Shown one piece after another: positions 49,201 through 59,699 of a DNA stretch of 64,000 nt. Position 1 is the first letter of the stretch. Each line of letters starts with the position of its first letter. Origin of the DNA: Halichondria panicea (lineage: Eukaryota; Porifera; Demospongiae; Suberitida; Halichondriidae); NCBI RefSeq assembly GCF_963675165.1, contig NC_087377.1:6527122-6591121 (forward strand), in the 5' to 3' direction. Made by a program: the position numbers and the translations under genes. The notes beneath the pieces are model-generated. The model saw only the letters and a program-made list of their open reading frames with translations, searched no databases and was not told the DNA's origin.

Positions 49201-50304
49201 TCCTCAAACACAATATGCCTTATAATTTATGTAAGCCATGCAGTACGAGAGTGCATGCATGGATCGAAAAAATAGCACATAATTATACTCACAATAAGTG
49301 TACAATCCGATACACTTGCTAGTGGAAGAGTTGATACTTGTGTAGTTTGTTTCGGATACATACTCAGCAGTGATGTTGCCCGAGCCATTGACACTCTGAA
49401 CATCACAGCAGTACACTCCAGTTGGGCCGTATTCTGAATAACTGTTCAAATGCAGCTCTTGGCGTGCTCTGGTCACATAAAAGTTGTTGACCCGCTGGGA
49501 ACTGCTAACAACCTGCAGAATCAAGTGCAATCCACATGCGCATGCACAATCATGCAATATTGTATGATGTGCTATTAGTGACTGGAGTTTGTACAGCAAT
49601 TAAACCCGTATCACATCCAGTCAAGTAATTGCACGTCAATAACAACGTATTGTTCTCGAATAAAGGATTAATAGCACAATTAACAGGCACTGGCAAGGTT
49701 AATAGCACTCGGCTACACCTCGTGCAATTAATCTCATAACTATATTATTGCACTTTTACCATGCATACTTATATAATACACACAGTTAATAGACACTATA
49801 ATTCTTTTATTACAGCACTGCTATAGATATAGGTAACGTATATAGCCACTAACCTGCCCGTCGGGGTAGAACCACTCTCCATTCTCCTCGTTTTCAAATG
49901 GATCATCAACATCACGACAGCAGTTAGGAATTTCAGTGTGGCACACAAGAGGTCCTTCGTTAGTATAGGATGTCCGACTAGACCAAGAGTAGTAAGACGA
50001 GTATTCACGACCAACTCGGCTGATGTCTATGACACTGTTGGCAAGTACTCTCCTGCCATATCTCTTCAGGGTGAAGTCTATAACGACAGTGAACACATGC
50101 ACTGATTGATTACTTATACAATTGGCATGGTATAATAGCTGAAAGAATGCAGGGTTACTGAATGCAGCTATAGAATGTGCAGCATGCATATACAGTCATA
50201 TCTCCACTGTATAACTATAATATATAATATATTCCATTACCTAAACCATTCACAGCTAGAATGCAGCTCCCAATGAGCACCAAAAGAATCAGTGCTGTCT
50301 TCAT
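46297..50304 (-). CDS. Secreted Ig-like/Sushi (CCP) domain protein
   Basis: Eight exons on the minus strand: 50304..50241, 50077..49854, 49512..49293, 47922..47746, 47538..47329, 47102..47044, 46820..46666, 46519..46297 (443 codons plus stop; phases all agree). Signal peptide: MKTALILLVLIGSCILAVNG. Exons 2-3 look like an Ig-like fold (CHTEIPNCCRD in one, TGVYCCDVQSVNGSG in the other, N-glycosylation sites NGS, NYT, NSS). Exons 4 and 5 each encode a Sushi/CCP domain with four Cys and a late Trp (RFSCNRGFSLVGNSEQTC, GWSGTRPYC; SYSCNEGYNLIGSS, GWSSSAPIC). The last three exons encode an unnamed Cys-containing domain (EAKMQLMFSPTPGSC, HEMVKVIQRWVSS, AIPSDVYAEC). No transmembrane segment, so probably secreted; a role in recognition or adhesion is inferred from domains. 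The C-terminal exons are duplicated elsewhere in the window. Confidence 0.82.
47923..49292. other. Longest intron of the Ig-Sushi gene
   Basis: Repeat-derived. Holds a CCTCGATCTCAGGCCGCACTT-type sequence near 48429 (shared with 12840 and 13490) and TTGCGCATGCGC repeats near 48490 and 48939. No exon was found in it. Confidence 0.5.
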
Positions 50305-51009
50305 GTCTTGCTGAAATCACTGAGAGTCTTGCTGAAATCACTGACTCAAAATTTAATATAGACTGGCAGTGTCAACCTGTGCTTTTATACAATGCATTGC
50401 CATAATTATAATTATTATACCATCATGAATGACATCTATAGGAGGATGACCATATCCTGTTGACATACACTTGCCATCTTCATGCACCCATGCACACAAT
50501 AGATTTTCCCAAAAGGGAGTGCATGCTTTGCCATACACTTGCCGTCTTCACCATGCACACAAACTATTATAGATTCCCAAAATGGAGTGCATGCTTTAAC
50601 ACACATGCACTTGCCGTCTTCACCACGCTTTTGGTTGCGTATATTGCACACTTCATTTTTTTACATTGTTGTGACAATCGTATAATGCATGTATATCTAT
50701 AATTATGTATACAAGATCAAAGACGGTACGCGAGTCCAGTCCAGTGAATATATAGACACCCAGTCTAATTAAATACAGCAGCAGCCTGCACAATCATGCA
50801 AGCATGTATCTGCCTATTATATACATTATTTTCTTATCCACTGCATGTTGCTAATTATGCATGTCAACACTATTAACACAACCAGCAGTGGCCATTAAAG
50901 TCCGACATGCATGCATGCACAAATCACAACAAGTGCTAGTGTATTTGACCTGCATGGACGTTATCATGTGACCACAATGACGTTAATGTCCTGAACTTGT
51001 AGTGATTCG

Positions 51010-51120
51010 TGCACACACGTCGGACCTCTGGCGTAGACACATGCATCAGAGGGTGTAACCACATGGCAACTTTTGTCAAATAAAAATACCACTAAAAGGA
51101 CCAGATGAGATCCAGTGTAC
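51010..51120 (-). pseudogene. Degenerate copy of the Ig-Sushi terminal exon
   Basis: The plus strand reads GGCGTAGACACATGCATCAG then GAGGGTGTAACCACATGGCA and later GGACCAGATGAGATCC. This is recognisably the terminal exon at 59700-59913 with many changes and deletions; no frame remains. Confidence 0.5.
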
Positions 51121-52078
51121 AAATAACCCCTGCAGCCATACTGTCACAGTACGATACAATGCCATATAGACAGTATAGAGTCCAAACAACTTCCCTTCCC
51201 ATACACTATGAACTTATATCCTGTGAGACCTCCACATCCTGACTCAAAAGGGGTTTCCTTCTATATAGCTATCTAGCTGACTCAACTTGAGTGAACTTCA
51301 TCATACACGATTAGTATAATATGATTACTCGTGCAATAAGAGATTAATAGCACGAGTAATAAGCACTGGCAAGCTTAATAGCACTTGGCTATGCCTCGTG
51401 CAATTAGTAGCCTTGCCATTAATTGCTTGTTACTCGTGTTATTAATCCCATATTGCACTCTTAGCCATATACTATTAATCGTGTGATCCGGCCTATTTAA
51501 TACTATAAAGCGCACTGGAATTTGTACAGCGAAGCAGTGCATGCAATAACATTTTTATAGCATAATTATCACACCCATACCAGTAAAAGAATAGGGTGGA
51601 GCTAACAAAAAGAACGAAATATTAGCATTACAGTGACCGCTCAAAGTTTCAAGACCTCAAATGTTTGTGATTTAGCTATACCTGCATTCTATCGAATCTG
51701 TATCATCAACAGCAGCATTTAACTGAGCCTAGCTTGCAGACTACCTGCTTGAAGCTATGCTATATACTGTATTTTATAACCATAGGGTTGTTGGTTATGG
51801 TCGTGCTAACTAATTGACTAGCACCACAACAAAATAATTACAAAATGGAAATGGTTCATAAATAAAATAAAAAATAAGAGAGTTGGTCTTCTATTGGAGT
51901 GGTGCTGTAATTAAAAGAAAGACGGTATATACCGTAACCTTAACGATACTATCATGCAGAATGCGATATACCTTTGCAATGTGAAAACTGCTAGGATTGT
52001 CCAGGGGAAGCACCAAAACGCGTAAAACAAGAAAGTGGTAAATAGCCGTACGGCAATCTGATAACGTTGTTCACATGT

Positions 52079-52285
52079 ACCGTATAGCGGGTACGTTTCG
52101 TGGGGTAAAAAATTCGTTCAACTCGAGAAACGGTAGTTTTCGTGAGTAAAAATTTCGTTTAGTCTCGTGGCTGCACGGCATTCCTACGTTCAGATAAGCT
52201 ACACCTACGATAAAATTTCGTGGAGGTCAGCCTGCCCACGAAAATAACGAATATTTTACCCCACGAAAATTACCCGCTATACGGT
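52079..52285. mobile_element. MITE, ACCGTATAGCGGGTA type
   Basis: Left end ACCGTATAGCGGGTACGTTT, right end AAAATTACCCGCTATACGGT: terminal inverted repeats of about 25 bp. Non-coding centre. Confidence 0.8.
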
Positions 52286-53414
52286 ATACATACGGCACAG
52301 ATTTTTTGGCTTGCATTTTGTACATACAGTGCATGCACATGCACATTTTGGGGGACGGGGACTAAAGTCCCTAATTCAATGTCCAATAAATTTATAGATT
52401 TCATCAAATGGAAATGTAGTGTGCGAGAATGCTGCACTACGCATGTCGTACCTCCTCTGAGCTGTACATATTCATTATAGCCTCCTTCGCAGGCTCTCCT
52501 TTTTCTATTCTTTGTCACAATAGATAAAATACGGGACAAATTGGAGGAACAAAGAAAGAAAGAAGGAAGAGACAAAGAAAAAGGAGAGCCTGCCTTGCTA
52601 AGTCACGTGACGGTAGATAAGTGGTAGACAAGTGAAAATGAACGTGGGCAGTCACTTGCTGGGCAAAGAGCTACGCATTGCAGACTCTCTCATAAAAGCT
52701 GTAGCATAGATAGTATGCTAGAATCAAGTGTGGACACATTATAGACGAGGGCTTACGTTTATTATGGCCGATGTGCTAATACTGCATTTCACCTATTTAT
52801 TTTGCAAGTGATTAAATTTCTTGACGAGCACTTCCTTTCTACACAAACATCTTCAAGACATTCTGCATTCAGTTTCTAAACAAAAACGACGCTATATACG
52901 ACTATTTTCTGCAGATTTGCGATTGCTTTCACGAGGCAGATGACCTAGCTCTCAGCCAGGCTCTCTCTCACACAGCAATACTCCATGGACAAGTTTTCCT
53001 CTGCACTGTTCTGAAAAGGCTACAATGCCACCCCAAATAAACAAACATAGCTATACAATAGACTCGTTAATCCGGTCATCACCCTTAATCTTGCAATTAA
53101 CTTGGACAGAATAGCGAGGTGGCTGTATTTCAGAAAATAACCGCAGCTAAATAGCGATCCCTATACCTCAACTAATGCAGTTCTGTCTCAGAGATAATGA
53201 ATCATTAATGCTCTGTATTTCCAATTTGATCTGCCAAACCACACCCAAAACATCAGTATCTGGCTGTAATAAACGTACATTAAAAATCTAGTTTGGGGCA
53301 GCCAGAATTGACCGGTATACGGTATAACGAGTGGCCACATTTCAGAGCGAGTTTTGTCAGTAAAGATTAAGCTAGCAATATCTGATGTGCCTAACGAAAC
53401 GACCGGTAATAATT

Positions 53415-53641
53415 CAGGGTTTCATCTAGAATGAAAAGTTGGGGGGGGGGGGAGGTTTGGGCGCGCGTAAGCGTTTGATGTTGTTGTTCTAATGTGATGA
53501 TGCCATGTAGTACAAGTTGGATGATGTCTCATATAGCTAATTTGATGATGTCATTATTCTACAACATTTTTGGGGGGAAGCTAAGCATTTTGGGGGGGTG
53601 GGAGAGGTTCACCCCTGCCCCCCGACTAGATGAAACTCTGG
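53415..53641. mobile_element. MITE with CAGGGTTTCATCTAG termini
   Basis: Starts CAGGGTTTCATCTAGAATGA and ends ACTAGATGAAACTCTGGG, with a G12 tract at about 53442-53453 and GGTTCACCCCTGCCCCCC near the right end. Homologous to 30312-30590. Confidence 0.75.
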
Positions 53642-54350
53642 GTACATTAATTGAGGTGACATCAAGGTGACCGTACTTCAGAGAGCCAAAGTAGTACCTC
53701 GATAATGAAGCATTATTTTGTAAATCCACAAATTGCAATCCAAGAAAACGTGACTAGAAGCCTATAGAAACACTTGCTTACACTTCCATTTATCATTGAG
53801 CAGCTGTAGCAGCTAGTACACACAGCCCGGACAGACAGACAGACGGACACACAAACACACTATCGTATACCCCTATGCATGCGCATGTGCACTGAGGCAT
53901 AATAATGTATTACTAAGACCACGCATGCATGTCATTATGTATAAGTCAGTCAATTGAAGGAGTATAATTATACTGGCTGAGGCATGCATTGCATATCACT
54001 AATATACTGAGGAGCATGCAACCAGTGCAGAAGCCACTAGAGTCTATTTGTGCTGAGTTTGACCATCATAAAGTTGTAATAACTTTGTCATACTTTACTG
54101 AAATTCAAGGTTTCATATACCATTGGAATCCTTGTTAAAAAGCCGCGCTTCTATCTATATGCTGTAGAGCTGGTAAGCTCCAACCAGCTAAAAGTTAGCA
54201 TTTTCCATGCAGACTGAGTCCCAGGCATACTTTTCCACCACATAAAGCATAAATAAAGCCATAATTGACCACGTAACTTCCGGGGTCAAACTCAACGCAA
54301 ATATACTTTATCAAGCTAAGAAGCTAAATCTACTACACATGGTCTACAGC

Positions 54351-54586
54351 TTATAAAATGGTATTCATAACCCACAACCCGTGTGTAGATGAATGACTGA
54401 ACTACAACATATCCAAAAATTGTTCCATGAGGTGGTGGGTTTGTGGTGATTAATAGAATAACAGCAAATTGTTATAGTGGGTAATCGGTTAGAGTAATAA
54501 AACAGTAATCTTGTACAGCTAAGGTCCTAGACTTCATCACATAATTGTTCAATGGTTTAGGTATCCTGGCCATCCCTTTATGGGTG
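54351..54586. repeat. Left TIR of the transposon (outer part)
   Basis: Pairs in reverse orientation with 59231-59461. Clear identity from TGTGTAGATGAATGACTGAA (54382) to GGCCATCCCTTTATGGGT (54568-54585). Confidence 0.85.
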
Positions 54587-55126
54587 TTACAAATGTTCAC
54601 AGTGTTTATAATTCATGATTTACAGGTTTTTAGGTACACTTTTGGTTAGAGTAATATCTTCTGAAAATTTTATAGCTTAGCTTTAAACGTTTCCTGGTAA
54701 GTTTACAAATAAATGGGCTACATTTTAATACTAAGAACATCCTCTATGCTTATTCCATTGTTGAGATATCACTGAAAAACTACACATTCTACTATTTTCT
54801 ACCGTTTTGATGACATCAGCAGCTGCTAACCACAAACCGATGACATGTGGTTGATTAAAGCATCATGTTTGTGGTTTGCAGCTGCTGATGTCATCAAAAC
54901 AGTAGTAAATTATGTAGCTTTTCAGTGTTATCTCAGCAAAGGAATAAGCATATACATGTATAGGATGTTCTTGGTATTAAAATGTAGCCCATTTATCTGT
55001 AAACTTACTGCATAAATTTGAAAGCTAAGATATTAATTTTCCAAAAGTTATTACTCTAACCAAAAGTGTACCTGAAAACCAGTAAATCATGAATAATTAT
55101 TATTAACACTGTGAACATAATTATTT
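54587..55126. mobile_element. Palindromic element nested in the left TIR
   Basis: Two arms of about 250 bp (54591-54838 and 54868-55117) are inverted copies: AAATGTTCACAGTGTTTATA against TATTAACACTGTGAACAT, and GTTTTGATGACATCAGCAGC against its reverse complement near 54880. Loop about 30 bp. The right TIR lacks it: there GGGTCTTAAACGAGC is continuous, while on the left GGGTGTTA precedes and TTAAACGAGC follows, suggesting a TTA target duplication. Non-coding. Confidence 0.85.
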
Positions 55127-55370
55127 AAACGAGCATGTTGGCTTTATAAGGCGCGGTTAATGTTTAGATTCACTTCTGCCTGTTGCGGTACAAAAAGGCC
55201 TGTGCCCTGGGCAGACCTTTGACCCCAGCTCCAACATTCAAATACAGCTCTCGTTTCTTTTCCCGCTTCATAGCCCTTTCAAACGATTTAGACAGCTCTG
55301 CGCATTTTATACCAGGGTGGGGATACATGCACGTGGTTTTTTTTTAACACAAGCAAACAAAAAACACATA

Positions 55371-56344
55371 ATGGCTACTTATACAGAACAAGCGCAAGCA
55401 AGACTCAAGGTACCACAGAAGCCCATTACATAAATAAGAAAGAAGATAAAATGTACATCTATTCAGTTTCAGGTACGGTACAGCCAGCATCCTCCAGTGC
55501 ACTTTCTGGAGGAGTTCCAGAAGTTGCTTGCGCTGTTTCCCGACGTCACTCTTGACGAAATTGATTCGGCGCCATCCGAAGGTAACACTGGAAAGTAAAT
55601 ATTAGAATGATTATTTCAAATACAATTAAACTACCATCAGTGTCAAGCAGTAATACATCCAGTGCCAGTGGTGAAGCTGCTCCCCCTCCAGTGAAGAGGC
55701 CAAAGAGAGGTAATTCTAGAGGAATTAATTTCAATAATTATCACGTGATATGGATGACGATCACTTATCTTTTGCACAGGTGTTTCTCGAGTAAGGACGG
55801 TTGGGGGTGAAGCCGGTCCTTCGAGGCCTAAGAAAGGTGAATGTCACTAACCTGTACATATGAATAAAATGAGTGGTACTTTCCTTAGGTCCCGGAGGGT
55901 ATGATCACGTTGATCCTCCGGTCTTGAACGGAGAGGGTCCCTGCCCGTACTGCCACCTGTCACCGTGTGTCAGAGCCAGACCACCCAGCTGGCTGATTGG
56001 AAGCGCTGCACCTAATTTGGGGAATATGGTGAAGCGCTTCAAACTATACCGCAAGTATTGGACGCTGCTAGGTCAGTTGGGGGTATGGAATCACCCTCTA
56101 TATATGGCATATAAAGTGACCAAAACCAGTGCCCATGACAAGAGGGATGTGATGCCTGACTGTGTATTGAGAGTAAGTTTTAAATGATGCCCACTTTACA
56201 GTGCAAGTACGATCAATTGCTATATACCTTTTCCAGGAGGTGCGTGAACGATTTCCGAATCCAGATATGGAGTTCCATACACAGACTTCCAGTCTTCTAC
56301 TTCCTTTATTGTTTAATTATGTAAAATGCCATGTAAAATGCTGA
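55371..56344 (+). CDS. P2X7 C-terminal-domain-like protein carried by the transposon
   Basis: Exons 55371..55409, 55473..55581, 55641..55709, 55780..55836, 55889..56172, 56237..56344 join in frame to 221 codons plus TGA. Residues 1-50 are acidic/helical (HFLEEFQKLLALFPD), 51-92 a Ser/Pro/Lys linker with KRPKRG, a possible nuclear signal. The C-terminal part has CPYCHLSPC, an aromatic stretch (FKLYRKYWTLLGQLGVWNH), then LYMAYKVTK and MPDCVLREVRERFPNP. This order (Cys-rich start, AYR/AYK-x-T, PxC, IRxxFP) is what is known from the zinc-binding cytosolic tail of P2X7 receptors. No ion-channel part is present. It lies between the TIRs, convergent with the transposase gene. Its job in the element is unknown; DNA or protein binding is possible. 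Confidence 0.75.
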
Positions 56345-56380
56345 TTGGCTAGTCAAAATGTGCACGGATACGTACTTACT

Positions 56381-59021
56381 TTATATGTCTTCATAAAGAT
56401 CTTCGTCAAGTACATGTACACCATCGTTTACTAGGTCCTCGTTTTCATCTACTGGCTCATCTGATTGCTCAGGTTGCACGTCCTCTACAAACTCACTGCA
56501 CATATATACATGTAGCAAGATTATATGTAATAAATTATGTAGATTGCACATTATATGCAGTACCTGAGGTCAACTTTTCTCTGCTGCTCGTAATTCTCCC
56601 ATATTTCTTCGGCAAAGTTGAACGATTTTTCCTTCAGCACTCTCATGGGAGTCCTACGATCCGGTCTTTTCATGTCCTGAACCAGTCGTTCACTTGTACA
56701 CTCTCTACGTACATTCTCGTTCTGAAGTAAACAAATGAATGAATGTACAGTCACACATACATTTTATTGGCCTTGAGTCTGCTGAGCAGCACATTGTTAG
56801 ACCTAGCCAGCCACTTCAAAGGCACTTGTATGGTGTCATCTGGGAACTGCTAACAACCTGTACCCAGTCCATAATAGCAAGGTCCATTCTCATGTTGAAT
56901 GTAGCTTCCCCGAAGTGTACACGTTTTGAGATGTATGTGAGCAGCTGGTGATTGAAAGACTCCACCCAGAATGTGTCTCGACACTGTAAAAACAACATCA
57001 TAGGAATTTTAATAATAATTAGAAAAAAACCTCACTCGACAATATGATTCGGCATTCTTGTAAATAAGGGTGTCTTTTAGTGCTGACGTGAATGACTCGA
57101 TTGCAAGAGGATCCTCTAGTTTTATCTTCGTGGGCTTGTACCCTGGACGCTTACAGGGTGACGCTTCGTTACAATCTGAGTGCTCGTTCTGAGAACACGA
57201 TTATAAATGTTATTGGTGTACAGAGTACGGACAACTTGTTATCATACACACTCACCTGAAAATGTTTAACGATATTCAGAATGTTCTTTCTTAGATTGTC
57301 TGCTGACTGCTCACAGTTCTTCATACAGTAGTACAAGTGAACTTTCGTACTTTTACCTATTGACGAATATTTTTATGTTACTGAGCACTTATATAATCAA
57401 AGCTTACGCTTGTCAGATAACTCTGGAAACCACGTCTTTCCTTGAGCCTTTTTGGTCCCAATTGCTACTTTCTTCATATTCTTCGCTACATTCTTAGTGC
57501 CTGAAAATACGCGGACACAGTAATAATTGAGATTTGAGATTCTACACACTTACCATGCCATGTGTCGTACGAGTTTGTAAGGTTGAGATCATCAGTGACA
57601 AATCTCTTGACTACAGGCTGATTATCATGCGCTACTTCAACAATATTGAGACCTGAGACATAATATCCACAAAAAATAAACACAACCTCATAATGTTGAT
57701 GCCTGAACATACCTTTATCTATGACTTCCGGAAGAACTATCTTAGTACACGCTACTTCTCGAGTCTGAGCACAGATGTGTTCTTTCCTGGAAACAGTCGA
57801 ACACCCAACAATTCTTTTCGTACTAGAAAAAGATAATTTTTATATGATAAACGACAGCAGCACACTTGTAGATAATGAAAATAATTAGTTTACCTTCCCG
57901 AGAGGCAGGGAACAGTCGTGTGATAAGCATTTGCTGTTGAGTCGTGGCGAGCATCTGTTATTACCCACTATTGATAAAGTCATTACTGAAAAACAAAAAC
58001 AAAACTAGCACATAAGAATTAATTACCTCACCGTCCTGCGAGTAACCAGGTAATGCCTTCACTTCGTCAATCGCTCTCAACATGGATGCCTTGGCACAAG
58101 CGTTCACGACGTCTAAGTATCCACCTTTCTTGTACACTGTAACGTCACAGTGTTTTGTAAGAGTACAGTTATAACATACATGTACACTTACTTGACGAAA
58201 TATACCATGAACTAACTTTTCCCAAGCCAGCATGACTACTAAAGTGAAGGTACTGGCTTGGGAGAACTCCAGCACAAGTAAAACCATGGACGATCCTGCA
58301 ATAAATAGAATTCCAAGTTAATCTTGAAAACGTATGGAATTACTCACTTTTGATTGACAAGGTATCGTCCACCGAGTGTTCGCGAGCTAGCCCACCACTG
58401 TCACTTTCCACATTTTCCACACTTGAATTCAAATCGGACAACATGCCCGTTCTGAAAAACAATATTATATTGCATACATCATGTATTGGGGTCTATTGGA
58501 CCAGAAATACCTGGCGAAAATTGGTCGGCCTACGACAATAAGATTGGCACTGGTCACATGCTTGGGATAGGCCAGTGAAAAGACAGAACAAAGTCTTCAG
58601 TTCACACACGAACAACTGTTCATCACTAGCGTCAGTATTGCCAGTAAATATTCCTGAACAAGAAGTAACGTCTTTATACAAACTTATCAAAGCTATTGAC
58701 ACACACAAACCTGAATTCTCCAACATTGGGAAGACTTTGGATTTATCAGATTGTAGGTCTTCTCTCTCAGGAACAGCACCTGCCTGCTCCTGCTCCTGCT
58801 CCAACTTGTCCAACAAAACAGAAATAAGCTCTCTGCTGTCCAAGGGCAATGAGCCTCTAGCTGTAGCAGCAAGAGAACGCTTTGCCCTATCTATCCTAGC
58901 TACAAAAGCCTGCTTTAATTGCATCTTCAGTATCGAAATTCAGCTCCATTTGGTACCGAAAACCATGCCTAGCACGCTTCTTCTTGGGTAGAGAACGAGA
59001 GTTGTCACATCTTTCAGCCAT
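56381..59021 (-). CDS. DDE-type transposase-like protein
   Basis: Fourteen minus-strand exons: 59021..58711, 58653..58511, 58451..58405, 58295..58192, 58136..58027, 57967..57894, 57822..57713, 57652..57554, 57500..57408, 57356..57256, 57188..57036, 56983..56858, 56721..56564, 56495..56381. Phases agree throughout. From ATG 58924 the product is 548 residues. A longer N-terminus starts at 59021 (MAERCDNSRSLPKKKRARHG, with a nuclear-signal-like PKKKRAR) but is one base out of frame with the rest near 58925. Features in order: zinc-ribbon-like CDQCQSYC...CGKCG, helical region, VITDARHDS (likely first Asp), RFVTDDLNL (second Asp), YDTWHGTKNVAKNMKKV, DTFWVESFNHQLL (likely Glu), then MRMDLAIMDWVQNENVRRE and an acidic tail. 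The catalytic assignment is inference from the pattern. Confidence 0.78.
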
Positions 59022-59204
59022 TTTTTTGCTCTTTTTTGAACAAAGTATCTCGTGAGCCAAGGTGCTACATGCAGGCTATAAGGGGCGTATCAAAGTAAAA
59101 CCATGTGTGCATGAAGCAAGCAGTGAAGCAAAAGGAGGCCAGAGAGTTTACCGCACGCGGCCATATTTAATCATTTCCGCCTCGAGTGCCCAGGGCACGC
59201 CCCT

Positions 59205-59461
59205 TTTATAGTCAGCATGCTCGTTTAAGACCCATAAAGGGATGGTCAGGATACCTAAACCATTGAACAATTATGTGATGAAGTCTAGGACCTTAGCTGT
59301 ACAAGATTACCGTTTTATTACTCTAACCGATTCCCACTATAACAATTTGCTGTTGTTCTATTAATCACCACAAACTCACCACCTTATGTTTCCATGGAAA
59401 CATTTTTGGATATGTTGTAGTTCAGTCATTCATCTACACATGGGTATCAACACCATTTCTT
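59205..59461. repeat. Right TIR of the transposon
   Basis: Reverse complement of the left TIR: AGCATGCTCGTTTAAGACCC (inner part) through AGTTCAGTCATTCATCTACA (outer). Uninterrupted here, giving the ancestral state of the left TIR. Confidence 0.85.
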
Positions 59462-59699
59462 AGAAAAGATATTTACATTTAAGTACAACTACTCATACAT
59501 TTGTGATAATCTACTCTCTAGACTAAATGAACTGTATAATTATATCCAGGTCACGATATATGAGTTAGTGACTAGTTGGATAGACAACTCATTACTAGTG
59601 TCCACACCGAAAGTTGAATATTCATAAATGATAACAATTATTATAGATATCTACATAATTATTCATTGTTTTATCCACAGGTTATATACATGTAGTGGT

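Larger units (their letters stand above)
50305..54348. other. Gene-free repeat-rich region
   Basis: Contains a duplicated 'ACACTTGCCGTCTTCACCA' sequence (50460-50630), a decayed exon (51010-51120), a repeat around AGGATTAATAGCACGAGTAATA (51310-51470, related to 49650-49750), a MITE at 52079, pogo-like remnants (53060-53350) and a G-tract MITE (53415). No intact gene seen. Confidence 0.5.
54349..59462. mobile_element. DNA transposon with long TIRs, a transposase and a P2X7-tail-like gene
   Basis: Left TIR 54351-54586 continues at 55127-55155 after an inserted element; right TIR 59205-59461 is its reverse complement. Matching blocks: GTGTAGATGAATGACTGAAC, GGTTAGAGTAATAAAACAGT / CGGTTTTATTACTCTAACCG-type, TCCTAGACTTCATCACATAA, AAACGAGCATG. 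Total about 5.1 kb, or about 4.6 kb without the nested insertion. Inside are two convergent spliced genes with stops 36 bp apart. The exact ends and target-site duplication are not resolved: homology fades near AAATGG at 54354 and its mate at 59456. Superfamily is uncertain; the transposase core looks like TTAA-targeting types such as Kolobok, but that is a guess. Confidence 0.85.

Noticed and set aside
58350-58991. Plus-strand frames over the transposase first exons
   Set aside because: Antisense shadows of the transposase gene, whose exons join with agreeing phases.
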